Below, piece by piece: positions 1 to 11,294 of a DNA stretch of 64,000 bases (positions are counted from its first letter, which is position 1; each line of letters opens with the position of its first letter). The position numbers and the translations under genes were made by a program. The stretch comes from Phallus indusiatus. Taxonomy: Eukaryota > Basidiomycota > Agaricomycetes > Phallales > Phallaceae. The stretch is from assembly GCA_027605045.1 (NCBI GenBank), contig JAQFWX010000004.1, forward strand, positions 3,296,683 through 3,360,682, read 5' to 3'. The notes under the pieces are model-generated. The model did not search any database. It worked only from the letters and a program-made list of their open reading frames with translations, and had not been told where the DNA came from.

Positions 1-296
1 TGGACACCTAAAACTGTGGTTTCACATGATGAGCCTTGAGGTCAATGTTCAGCTTTTGGAAAATCTGAATCAGGCTTACTTTGAGTCAGCACGACACACA
101 CCGCCAAAGGGCCGACTCCTGGCAAAGTTAGGAGACAAGCTTTAAGAACGGTTTTTCAGAAAACTGAAGCACCGGAATATTGGAGTCAATACGTACCTTC
201 GGGGTTGCAACTACCAAGTTGGCGTTCCTGCAGAGCTGCACCATGAACGGCGGCGCCGAGGGTGAAAATGGACAAAATACGTTTAAAGGAGACCAT
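1..296 (-). CDS. Small secreted cysteine-containing protein, copy 1 (3' end outside window)
   Basis: I read a start ATG at 296 on the minus strand. The first exon encodes a signal peptide (MVSFKRILSIFTLGAAVHGA) and then a QERQLGSCNPEG segment. A donor (GTACGT) near 195 and an acceptor near 120 lead to a second exon reading GVGPLAVCVVLTQ. A further donor follows, and the gene runs off the window at base 1. The N-terminus closely matches the neighbouring gene at 1094-1567 (MVSFK..., xRQLGxCN), so the two are tandem paralogues. Size, leader and spaced cysteines resemble the small secreted proteins of basidiomycetes, and loosely the fungal calcium-binding-protein type; that family link is inference. 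Function is unknown. Secretion is well supported; the exon ends are by eye. Confidence 0.6.
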
Positions 297-1093
297 TGTG
301 AGAGGTTAATAGATATATGTTCTCTGGAAAGACAACAGATAATGTTTTTCAAGTGGGAGAATCACTTTCTTTTATACCATAGCGTCCTAAATCAGTCAGA
401 CTGAGTCCTGATTAAGTTTAATTCAAGAATGAATGAAATGTCTTGGGCATGCTACAAAGTATACCGCGACCTCGGGCATGAATTGGCCAAGGAAAAATAT
501 TGCTGATATACGTCGTTCAACCGCGACATTAGGTCAGCGTAAGAGTGCAATTGTATACGATCCTGTGCTATTATGAAATAGATGGGAGAGAGCGCCGGGT
601 CTTGCCGTAGTTCTCAGGTTCACCATCAGCTTCCTTTTGTCTTCTAAGTAACCACCTGTAACCATCTGTATTAATATTGTATGTATTCACCAATTGCCTT
701 CATCTTGACACCTGTCGACGGCTAAGGAAATTAAACTCCCTCCATTTCTTGGTTCCTCGTTCCTGGCTTGTAATCATCAAATTGATTGACAGTAATTGTA
801 ACCCTCGTCTAGAGCACCTTAGTACACGTTGCAGTAACGTCACAACAAGATGTCAGACTGTTTCCTAGCGAAGTTTCAAAGGTTAACAATGGAAAAATCT
901 ACCAGTTGGTAAAGAGTGAAAAGTCTTTCTCTTATTGTGGCTTTCTGATGTGCCTTGCATGTTGTAACTCAGAACTTGAACGACGATCACATTCGACAAA
1001 CAAAATAACTTGAACCCTATAATCCACTGTAGCAATTAACTACACACATCAACTCCTAAAAAAACTGTTCTGACAGCATAAAAACTGATAAAA
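297..1093. other. Intergenic, no gene seen
   Basis: About 800 bases between the two small secreted protein genes. Short ORFs are present on both strands but none has a recognisable domain or a convincing exon structure. It must hold the promoter of copy 1 and the 3' flank of copy 2. Confidence 0.5.
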
Positions 1094-1567
1094 TTAAAGA
1101 GAAGAGATCGGAAGAGAAGAGACTGGCAAACACGACAAGCAAGCCGTGGGCTTAATAACAGTGGTTAACATAGTACCAGTGCCAGCATTTATTTAACTCA
1201 CCAGGTTCAGTGATCCCAGTCCACCAGTAGTGGTCGAGATAACGTCCGTGAGGCATGTTGACAATACACTTGAGTCAACAGCTGGTAGCGTCAAAAAAAA
1301 CCCCACTATAAAATTTTTCATTTGAATGGTTATGAAATTTGACCTACCTCCTAAGAGAGCGCATTCTGCCAAGGAACCAGCAACAGGCAAAGATTCAACG
1401 CAGCCTAGTAGAACAATCACAGTCAGTTTTTATACTATATTTCTTGTCTTTTCAAATTTTTCCTCACCGAGAACGTTGCAGTTACCAAGCTGACGACTTT
1501 CGATGATTGCGGCTTTTGCAGCAGCACCAAGAGAGAAGATAGTGGCAATAACTTTGAAAGAGACCAT
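1094..1567 (-). CDS. Small secreted cysteine-containing protein, copy 2
   Basis: The start is ATG at 1567. The exons read MVSFKVIATIFSLGAAAKA (signal peptide), then IIESRQLGNCNVLG, CVESLPVAGSLAECALLG, AVDSSVLSTCLTDVIS and, after a last intron, LPTACLSCLPVSSL with TAA at 1094. Donors GTGAGG, GTAGGT and GTGAGT and matching AG acceptors support four exons. The mature protein is about 75 residues with seven cysteines, with spacing C-x4-C, C, C, C-x2-C. It is a tandem paralogue of the truncated gene at 1-296. The cysteine pattern loosely resembles fungal calcium-binding/CBP-like secreted proteins, but I cannot assign a function. An effector-like or cell-wall role is a guess. Confidence 0.65.
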
Positions 1568-3059
1568 TTCTGATACTGAATCGAGGTTGTAAGACAAACT
1601 GATGATTCAGAGGTGGTTGAATCATCGAGTTTTTATAATATTTTCGTTATGGGATGGGAACAAAAGAAACAGAATATGACCGATTATCGATCGTCTGTGC
1701 CCTCGGGTGAGTAACGAGAAACAGATTCAGAAGCGACAGGGGTTCGTTCGGATGAAAAAAAAGAGACCAACAAACTGTTCCTCGTGTTTCGTTTTGCTTC
1801 TTTATTCTGTTTTTGGTACTCTTTTTGTTCTTTTTTCCTTAATGAATTCTCAATGCCGAGATATATGCGTAGACATTACGGTCAATTCATCTAGCAACAT
1901 AGAAAAATCTCAGTTTGATGAATGTAATGACGAGGGAACTGCATGTAAATACATACATACACTACTCGTCGATCTTTCCCGCCCAGCGGAAAATGCCACT
2001 GGAACATTTTTGGAGGCCCAAAATAAAATATGATGTCATGGCTTTCAGCTCTTCCAGAAGACGAAAACTCTAGTTGAAACCTAAAATCGGGGTTCCCTTA
2101 TCGGCTAAGACTTTGATGGCACCCTTGAAGAAGTCTGTCTACCCGTATGCCGTTCAATCATTGGTGCTAAACCGAAATAACTTCGACGACGTGTGTTTTA
2201 CAAGCTGAAGCTGTGTGGTACAGGCCTTAGGATAGTGTCTTGTTTTGTCAGATCAAAGTAGTCCACATTGTAAACGAAGCGTCTGTAGAACTTTCAAAAA
2301 TAAACAAAAAGCGATGAGTGAATGAAAAAAAAGCACAAGTTTACTCATGCATGGACAAAAAGCGACCATGGATGGGACAAACATGACAAACATCAATCTT
2401 ATTCGAGACACCTGATATCGGGAAATGATTTGGTCATTAACTTGGGCTTTCCAATGACGTCTCTATCAAAAACTGTTTAGATGACGACATTTTTGTCGAC
2501 GAGTGTTGTTGCTTTGATCACGACAAAGGAATGTCGGGCTGTGAACCAATGAACCGATTGAACCCTCTTTCAAGTTTCGTGTGTCCAAAAACCTTCATCT
2601 TCGTTGAGTAAAAACAGCGGTTTTTAGTAAAAATTAATAATTAAAAGTCCGGCCGCAGCGATGGGAAAACTGGAAGGGCGATGAAATCGGATATTAAAAG
2701 GCACAGAACTTGGGCAAAAGATCGAATTTGGGTACGCGTGGTTCATTGGTATTCGTTTGCGCATAGTACATCATGATTATGCCTGATCCAATACTTGAGA
2801 ATGAGAAGTCAATGACACGTGTGGAGAACAAAGCAGAAGAAGTGTCTTTTTTTTCTTTCTCTTTCTTTTCCTTTCCTCTCATCTCACCAAAAAAATCAGA
2901 ACCATATCTACGTCACGAACTATCATTGAATGCTCGATGACGTTAACACGTCTCGGAATCTATTGTTTAAAGGAAAGAGAACATGTCAGAACTATATCAA
3001 AAGTCATTGCCACCTTACCGTTCATCCTTCCTTTTTCCCCCTGAATGACGCGGTTCTAA
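1568..3059. other. Gene-poor stretch, no gene supported
   Basis: About 1.5 kb, AT-rich. A 108-codon open frame near 1707-2033 (plus) has no ATG at its start, no domain and no splice support, so I do not call it. The stretch includes the promoter of the small secreted gene on its left and the 3' flank of the RAI1 gene on its right. Confidence 0.5.
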
Positions 3060-4799
3060 TTATAAATTCCATCCAGTTTCTGTGCTTTTGCTTTGGCTGG
3101 TAGGATTGATATGCGCAGCCGCGTTCCTTTTTCCACAGCTATTCGCCTCGCTATTCGAGCTGCCTATAGCCCGCGTCTCGGGTAATTTTTCCGCGTCTTT
3201 TCCTTTCTCTTCATTTGTTGCTACGACAGAGTTCCAATACCACCGCGGTAAAAACCCTACTCGGTCTTCGCCAGCTACAACTTCCGCAACTTCTTCTTGA
3301 TCCAATATTCGCAATGATAGACCGACACCGGGTGTGAATGTCAAGCGCCAAACTGTGCTCTCCGTATCATTTATGTCTGAATTGGGAAGTTTAGGCAATT
3401 GCAGGTTGCTAGTTCGAGTGTCATCGCCATGAACTCGGGTTTCACGCTTCAAGAAGGATATAACTTTCTCTCCCCATGTCAGACAGAGTGATGGATTCCA
3501 CGCATGAGGTTTTCCTCTAACCAAACGAGGTAAATCCAGTGTCTTGAAGGACTGTACATCTTGAAGATATCCCTTGGGAGATCGGAAGCCGACCACTATT
3601 TCCTGAAAAGAAATAGTTCAAAATTTCAGCTGTCGAAAGCCATGTGTGAATGAAAGGGCGTACCGGGACACCAAGCAAAAATGATTGGAAGTAGAACTTG
3701 AGTAATTTTCTAGAAAAACGTAAATATTATGACATGAGGCTAAACGTCAAATTGGATCAACTTCTCAAACTTCAGCTTGTCATCCGCATTGCCAGGTCGC
3801 ATGGCAATAGATGTCTTTAGTTCAACGAACGTATCAGGCTGGCCTGTGTACTTATCTACCAATGATGAGATTCGCATTTCCCCTCTTAAAGCCTCTGCCC
3901 CCCTTGAAAAAGATGACATTACCTCGTACACAGTCAACTTCTCCACCGAATATTAAGCGATGGTCACCCAGCTTAGTTTTGACAACGCTGCACCATTGAA
4001 CGTTGGTGTCCACTACTCCATCTCCCCATCCTTTGGGTGAATGGTGGGCAGAATTGCCCCTCGTACGATCAGGAGGTGAGTCAGTCGTGCAATAGGACTC
4101 AAACGCATATCCATAGTAAGTCATCAGTCGTTGTCTCTCGGGAAGATCCGTCCTGGTTTCACAGCGGGTAAGGAGGTTCATCGGAGAGGTTTAATACCTC
4201 AACTCACTTGAGCTTGAGCTCTTCTTCAGTGGCATGTTCCTCCAGGTATATTGTGCCATTAACTTGCATGACATTCAGATGCCAAGAGTCACGTTGCTCG
4301 TACGGCGCGATCAACAATCTGTTATTAAATGTCGACACGAGCAACTTAACAAATACTCCTTGACTTACTTGGTTCCGATCCCTCTCCAAGTTATGAGGTC
4401 GGCTCTTCGCCTTTCAGTTTCAACTCTAATCCTGCATTCATCAGTGGGACTGAGATCTTTCCGCGTACAAGCTTGCAACAACCCATCCAGTCTTGCTCTC
4501 TCCTCCGGTCTTTTGATCCATCGTTTATACCCGTAGGAAAGATTAGCATCAATGGGAGGAGTAACAAAATACTTCATGGAATCATTATTCCATTCAAGTT
4601 TCCTGAAACGTGACTTGTTGTGATGTGGGCTAGGATTAGTGCTTCCAGGAACGGAGGTGTGTGAGAACGATAAAAGTTGATAGGGTTGCTGGAAAGCAGG
4701 GGGATGTCGATCTGCTTCTGTGATAAGATGTAGACGCGAAATATTCTCATCGATTCGTCGCTTCTTGTTAGGATGAGTATTTGAGTCTGAGCTTGCCAT
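3060..4799 (-). CDS. RAI1: RAI1/DXO-family RNA decapping and pyrophosphohydrolase protein
   Basis: A complete RAI1-like gene of about 490 codons in six exons. In order: a basic N-terminus; DANLSYGYKRWIKRPEERARLDGLL (family entry motif); ADLITWRGIGTK; then LLIAPYEQRDSWHLNVM and TIYLEEH. Further on are MTYYGYAFESYC, the metal-binding block FGGEVDCVRD, the catalytic block ELKTSI and the late core KLLKFYFQSFLLGVPEIVVGFR. GxVD and ELKT carry the acidic metal ligands of the DXO fold. Known role of the family: partner of the nuclear 5'-3' exonuclease Rat1/XRN2, and removal of incomplete, NAD or triphosphate caps from RNA 5' ends. The tail after about residue 420 is low-complexity and poorly conserved. 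One donor, after FEK, is the weak GTTGAT. Confidence 0.92.
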
Positions 4800-5442
4800 T
4801 GCAATTGCTCAACAATTGTTCGTGAGGATGAGTCCTATTACGTAATGCAGGATGAATTGAGCTTGGAGTCTTGGACTAAGCCTGGGACAATTGGCGTGAT
4901 AGGTATTCCTTGACCTCGGAAATTACAGTCTCCTGCTATATAAACGACAAAGGCGTTTCGGTCCAATAAGCTCACTTAGATCTAAATATATTTCCCTAAA
5001 ATTCTTATGGGGGAAACATCTCGTATCGAAACATGTTTACCAAGTGAGGTGTCCTCAGGCCGGAATCCGGACAACATACTGGCGCGTGTTTTCGCCGCAC
5101 GTCAAGGTGTAGTTGGATGTGCAAATCAGCATCAGTTCGAGATAATGTCGTGCCAAAATTACAGTAATGTTGATTCTTTCTTACCCCCACTGAGCTGCTT
5201 TAAAATCTCTTTACTAATAGCCACTTTGCTTCCGGAATCTGCCGACGATTGCTCAATGTGTCTTATGTGAAGTCGTGCACGGATTCTTAATGTACTCAAT
5301 TCCTCACGTATCTTAAAAATTAAATATATCATGCTTATCCAAAGTCTCGAGTCCGAAGATACAATAGTCTACATTATGCGGTGATACAAACACGTCGAAA
5401 CGTTTTATAGAAGAAAAGCACTGAAATTGCCAAACCAAAAAC
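4800..5442. other. Intergenic; RAI1 promoter region and P58IPK 3' flank
   Basis: Both neighbours are on minus. A TATA-like CTATATAAAC lies near 4936, about 140 bases upstream of the RAI1 start; it is nearly palindromic, so its strand is uncertain. No convincing gene is seen here. Confidence 0.4.
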
Positions 5443-7367
5443 TCAATGTTGGAAGGAAAATCTGAATTGTGGCCCTCCAAACGGATTTCCTCCAAGAGGG
5501 TTACCACGCCCATGACCATGACTTTGTTGGAAGAACACGAATGGATTCCCTCCCTGCTGCATGAATGGATTGCCAGATGTAGGATCGTTAGGGTCGTCTC
5601 CGTTATCATAGCGCGCACGAAGTTCTGTAATAAATAAAAAGTTAATTCAAAGTCATTGTTTTTCGAGTAGATGATAGTACAGCACCTTCGTCAGAGAGTA
5701 CTTCATATGCCTGGTTGAGGGCTGCCATTTGAGCCTCGGAGCCACCCTTATCTGGATGAGCATTCTTGGCGGCTTTACGGCTGAGAATGTCGTCAGAATG
5801 AAACTTTTGAGACGGAAAAATATTTTACGTACTAAGCTTTTTTAATCGTTCGAATATCTGCATCACGAGGGACGCCGATGATTTTATAATAGTCTTTTTT
5901 CTTGCTTTGTTTGAGTAGACGATGTGCTCGTTGAAGCCGTTGATGAATCTAGAATTTTTGATGCACGTTAGAACAACTGTAAATGATCAATATATAAGAT
6001 GAAACACACTCACATCGTTGTTAGAGCGTCCGCTAGCTTCAAATGCTCGCTCCAGGTATCTCACTGCGGCTTCCCACTCTTCATCAATAATGCTCAGCTC
6101 TGCTAAAGCCTTCAGTGCGTCCAGATTATTCTCTCCGCCTTCCATTTCTGTAACCTCTTTACACCAAGAGGCGGCCTGCTTTATCAATTGGCTCTCAAAA
6201 TAAGCCCTGCAAGCCGCGTGATATATCTCCCGTCTCTTAACACTTTTGCGTTTAGGGACAATGCCGGCCGGAAGACCGCCCTCTAGATCGAGTGACTTGG
6301 GATTTAATGCTGTTTCCATCGCAGAATCGAATTTGGGAGCAAAATCCTCCACAAGTTTGATGGCTTCGGGCCAGTTTGAGCCTTCTAAAGCTTTTTGAAT
6401 CGCTGCCAATGTCTTGTCAAACTTCTTTAGCTGGCGGTGGGCAGAAGCACAAATTTTGGAGTCCGGATCGTAATGTAGGCATTGTTTGAGAGTTGCCAAG
6501 GCTTGGGTGGAAGGAGAAAGAAGATAATAAGACAACATGGAGACAGATGAAAGGGCTGAGGTGGAAGGCGCTGTTAGTTGAGTTAACCGGCTGTATAAAG
6601 GATCAAGCCTGGTTAGAAACAGGTGGACGCTATGATATCTACAACTCACTTAAGATCAGCAACGCCTTGCTCAACATCCCCAATTTCTAGCGCACAAGCT
6701 GCTCGCATGGTTCGAAGAGCGGTAGAGTGTGTCGCCGTTTGAAGTGCTATGGTACTCTCGTCCTTGCAAACATCCCACTGTTTCGTCTTCTGAGCTTGTT
6801 GAGCCTTTTTAGTTGCTACCTCAGCTTCTGAGATGGAAAACAGCTAATAACGCATTTTCAGTCAAGTGTTTGTAAGGTATTACCGAGGAGAGTTTACCAA
6901 ATCTCCAGCAGTCCTATCAGCAATGTTCTTCCGCGAATAAGATTTCAACATGTTCTTAGCATCGGCCCATTTTCCTTCTTTGGCGTATATTTTTCCTTTT
7001 GAAAGGTATGCCTTGTCGAAACTTCCTCCAGTTAACTCGATAACTTTATCAAAGTCGGTCAACGCTAGCTCATGACGATTCAGTGAGAGCTGAGCAGTCG
7101 CTCGTTTGAAGTACAAGAGATATGACGTAGGAAAGAGCTCTAAAGACGAAAAATAAATGACCAGGAAGGCTTATATCGACACAATTACATACCTATAGCA
7201 TCTGTATAGGCACGAGCAGCGTCCACAAATTGCCCAGCTGACAGTAATGCGTTGGCCTTTGCTATTAATGGTTGCAGACCTGGTGGGTCAACGGCCCCGT
7301 TGGAACTAGGAGGTTCTGCGTAAACATACGCAATTAATAAAGAAAAGATAGTATATGGCAGACGCAT
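5443..7367 (-). CDS. ER-luminal DnaJ cochaperone with TPR repeats (P58IPK/DNAJC3-like)
   Basis: The start ATG is at 7367 and a signal peptide MRLPYTIFSLLIAYVYA is cleaved before EPPS. Tandem TPR helices follow, for example ANALLSAGQFVDAARAYTDAI, FKRATAQLSLNRHELALTDFD and KALAELSIIDEEWEAAVRYLERAF. A C-terminal J domain has KKKDYYKIIGVPRDADIRTIKKAY, the HPD tripeptide (NAHPDKGG) and QAYEVLSDEELRARYDNGDDPND. It ends in a Gly/Asn/Phe-rich tail (GNPFGGPQFRF) with TGA at 5443. There are seven introns and all joins keep frame; total about 530 codons. In animals this family holds misfolded clients for BiP in the ER and is induced by the unfolded protein response. No KDEL-type retention signal is visible, as in other members. 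Confidence 0.9.
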
Positions 7368-8374
7368 CGAACTGAAGCTGAAGACGCGGATGGTTGGAAA
7401 CTAAAAGTGACACGTTTGCAAAAACCCCACGTCACAAACCTAGGGTTATCAATCTCCATTACGTAATGGAAATTGTTCGGAGCATTTCTCACACGGATAC
7501 GGAGTCATAGAGTCAAATTCTTCTTTTCTCCCGAGTCAACAAAATATACACAGCCAGTAATATTGTTTTTAAAACCCTTGAGCTTGGCTCTTGGAGGAGC
7601 CGGCATTGCGTCAATGTCTTCCGGTAAACCAAGGATCTTGCCTAGAATTGGAATTTTGGAAATCGTGGCAGTGTCGTCATCCATTCCATTATATTGTTAC
7701 AGCAGTTACTGACATCGACCTGACTTTTTAGAAAGTATACAAGCACCATTCCTCGCCATTGGCTGTCATTTCTTAGTGATTCTCTTCTGTGGCGCATGAT
7801 CTGTTGGCTCTCACCAGAACTCGAAGTCAGTGTCCCAGGACGGCAACCTGGATTTCGTCAGTTGAGCTTATCTCGCCATAATTTTCCTTTTTGTCCAAGT
7901 AAGTTTGATATTAATAGCTGTTTCGCCTCACATTCACAACTGTTCCTCGGTTTAGTTCGAAAGTTTGTAATGTTCATTGATGCTCGGAAACTCGCACTTT
8001 CCTAAAGCAGTACACCCCAAACCAATTCAAGATAGATCCAGACGACCGCTAGTGCCCTTAGTGGACCGGCGGAAACATCCGGCGGGGCTCGGGATTTGAT
8101 TATGCTAATAGTCTATGTGAAATTGTATATTTGCCAATACTCTCACCGGAAACATCATGTTTAAGTCAGAAGTTAGCCAATTGCTGGCAGTGCTAAACTT
8201 GGCTCATGTAAGTGCTCTCCTTGTCTTCCAATTGTCCTTTCCAAGAACTGGCTTCTTTCCCCATCTACATCAGTTGACCTAAGTGAAGATGCGTTCCCAA
8301 GCTTAGGAATTCGTATTTAAGATAAGGGGTAGCAAAATGTCAATGCCTCATCCTGAAACAAACACAATCTCGAT
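7368..8374. other. Divergent promoter region with a possible short ORF
   Basis: About 1 kb between the P58IPK start (minus) and the NifS-like gene (plus). On minus, 7505-7680 is an uninterrupted 58-codon frame starting MDDDTATISKIPILGKILGL and ending SGEKKNLTL. It reads like protein but matches nothing I know. No other gene is seen. Confidence 0.4.
7505..7680 (-). CDS. Possible small ORF, unknown product
   Basis: ATG at 7680 to TGA at 7505, 58 codons. Composition is protein-like, with alternating hydrophobic and charged residues (ISKIPILGKILGLPEDIDAMPAPP, then FKNNITGCVYFVDSG). It lies upstream of the P58IPK start on the same strand. It could be an exon of an unannotated gene or chance. I do not recognise it. 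Confidence 0.22.
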
Positions 8375-10361
8375 ATGCTACGTTCCCTCTCAAAGACGCT
8401 TGTATGCGGAAGTTCATCTTCCAGCCACGACATCACTTCCTTGAACAGCAGTTCAAAGAATGCTTCTTCGCGAACTCGAGCTAGCACAGATACAGCACGT
8501 AGCTCCTCTGTCACTGTGCACGAAAAGGACGAAAATGGTGGCTATCTGGCCTCTGCTCAGCACTCCTTCGAGATCAACTACCCACAATACCATAGCTCAA
8601 TTCTAGACGATTTTAGGGTCCATGAATTCACTCGTTTGGGTAGCACTGTGTATCTCGATTATACGGGAGCATCTTTGTATCCTGAACGTCTGATTCGTAG
8701 CGCGAACCACCGTCTTTTGTCGCAAGTTTTTGGAAACCCTCACTCTTCAAACCCAGCGTAAGCGATTATTCACTGAATCTCATTTGTGTTTTGAATGACA
8801 AAACGTGGCAGTTCTCGGCTCTCTTCGAAGTATACCGCTTCTGCTCGTCGGGCGGTTCTCGATTTTTTCGATGCCGATCCAGAAGTGTATTCCGTTATTT
8901 GGACACCAAACGCAACCGGTGCCGCCAAAATCATTGGAGAATCATACCCATGGCAAACAAATTCTGAATTACTTCTTCCCAGTGACGCACATAGTATGTT
9001 TTTGTGTATCGTATATATTATCGATATATCATACCCACGCACTAAACCATGTAGATAGCATTAATGGTCTAAGGAAATTTGCTCAGACGAAAGGAGTCAA
9101 AGTAAGGTATTACACACTCGAGATGGTAATGGTATCTGAAATTGGTTTCGCGTCACATGCATTAACAAGTTTCTTACATGCATCCTTATTTTTTTAGGAA
9201 ATGGACATACAATTGAAGCTTGGCTCCGGAAGGCCAGGTCTGTTTTGTCTGACAGGTGGATAAATTTCATAGTCATCTTAATTGAATGAGACAGTATTCA
9301 AATTTTCTGTCAGGTCAATCCAATCTGTCAGGATTCCAAGGAAACTTGGCTTCGATTAGTCAAGCAGCTTTGATGGGGTATCATACCGTATTGGATGCTG
9401 CGGCCCTTGCCCCTACCTCCTCAATCTCACTATCTGGATCACTATTGAATAACAGCGTTGATGCGATGCTTATAAGTCTGTACAAAATTGTCGGTTATCC
9501 GACGGGACTGGGGGCTTTGGTTATTAAGAAATCTTTTCTGAAATTGTTACAAAAGCAGTGGTTCTCAGGCGGAACAGTAGAGATAGTTCAGGTTCCTGGA
9601 GACATTTATACACTAGAAGAAGGTGTAGCTCGTTTCGAGGTACGGCATCTTTATCTCACTTTTTTTATTGTTTTATCCCACGCTAAACGGGAAATTAACA
9701 ATTTGAAGGATGGCACTGTCAATTTCCTGTCATTCGTTACCATACCGGAAAGCCTTTCGTTAATATCCGGATTGCTAAAATTCCTCAAGCCTCGAATATT
9801 ATCTCTGACGCACTGGACAATACATAACCTCGCTACCATTAGACACCCTTCGACAGGCAGACCTCTGGTCTACGTACGTTCACCCTCTACGGATCTTTCA
9901 CTGGAGGTCCTCACGAAACATTATGGTGCAACAATTGCTTTTGAAGTCGCTGATGCTAACGGAGATTTCATCAGCTGCGAGGAAATTGAGTATGCCGCTG
10001 GAAAGGCTGGCATCTGTGTCCGGGCGGGCTGCATGTGCAACCCAGGTGCCGCGGCTTCTGTTATGGACATCGACTTTATTCATCACGTAACGGAAGGGGA
10101 AACCAAACAAAGTCTGGAAGACAAGTTTGGTGTTAGATCACGCGGTGTCGTGGTATGTTTTGTTCATGGTTGATTTTCCTTGTATGTAGTATGCTGAGAG
10201 GAGTACCTTTTTTGTTATAGCGTGTAAGCTTCGGCATCGCCAGTAATTTCGCTGACGCATGGCATTTCATTGAGTTTATCCGCTCCTTGATAGATCCGTC
10301 GAAGTTGTCCAGCTTAAACGCTGAGTGGCGAGCGAATAGAAATCGTATTACACATGAATGA
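8375..10361 (+). CDS. NifS-like (molybdenum-cofactor-sulfurase-type) PLP enzyme lacking MOSC
   Basis: About 530 codons in seven exons. Domain order follows the aminotransferase class V half of Moco sulfurase: FRVHEFTRLGSTVYLDYTGASLYPE, QVFGNPHSSNPASRLS, VIWTPNATGAAKIIGE, LLLPSDAHNSINGLR, TGQSNLSGFQGNL, then the PLP lysine in SLYKIVGYPTGLGALVI. Later come LEEGVARFEDGTVNFLSF and the candidate persulfide cysteines in CVRAGCMCNPGAAAS. The last exon (RVSFGIASNFADAWHFIEFIRSLI) ends in TGA at 10361. In full-length MOCOS/HxB proteins this half makes a persulfide that sulfurates Moco bound by a C-terminal MOSC domain. Here there is no MOSC coding before the convergent peroxidase gene. The true substrate is therefore uncertain. 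Confidence 0.85.
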
Positions 10362-11294
10362 CGTACGGTGTTGGCCAATTGGAGGAGAGAATACGATTGC
10401 CGATTTTTGCTGGACCTTATTGGATAAACCAGATAATGGTTTATTAATCAGGTTCTAGTACTTGCCTTGTCGAACGTTATTGAACTGACAATTGAACTGA
10501 CACTGGCAGCATGGTAAAACTTATTTTGAATATATACTAATAAATTGGACCGAGCATCTCGAGCATTTAATTTTCATAATACATATACACCTAGATGTTT
10601 TTCTCATGCTAGGCCTAGTACATAAATATGTCACTGTTGTGTAACTTGTATTTGCGACTTGTATCATACGAAAAATCTAATACTACGACCGTATCATAAC
10701 CATTCAGTACAATAAATCAGCTCCCCGGGTGAGACACGCGAATACTGGATTGAGGTCACCGAAAAAAAACACTGTAGCTGTACAATAAGGCTGTGTTGGT
10801 GATGACCCTAGCAGAAGGCTGATGTGAACGGCATCATTAAGAAAATCAGGCTTACAGAGATAACACTAAAGATCGTTGATGAATCGACATCAAGAACAGC
10901 TTAGCCCTTTGTGCTTCACGAGTCTAGCATTCAACTGCGATGAGAACGAAAACGAATCATGATGGAAGAGTGTGTATAATCGGGCGCAAAGCGGATATCA
11001 CACGCATAAAGTATGGACTAAGAACCGGCTCAATCCGAATTTGGGATTTCAAGAATTACAGTTGTAATTTCCGATCTTTTCGCGCAATCATCGGCGCCAC
11101 GGTCTGATACACAAACGACCGGTCGTTGAACTGTCGCTCGATAATGTTAGGTAAAATTATTTAAGATATTGTAACATTACAAGTTCTATCTACATATAAT
11201 AATCTCGAAAGTAGTTTGTAGTTAGAACATTATATAAACAGAAATAGAAAAATAAAACAATTTAACCGAGAAAACTTGGAAGTACGAAATATAT
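10362..11294. other. Intergenic between convergent genes
   Basis: About 930 AT-rich bases between the stops of the NifS-like gene (plus) and the peroxidase gene (minus). I see no gene, only the two 3' flanks. Confidence 0.5.

Noticed and set aside
1707..2033. 108-codon frame with a hydrophobic segment
   Set aside because: It begins with GTG not ATG, has no family match, and the hydrophobic part comes from a T-rich tract.
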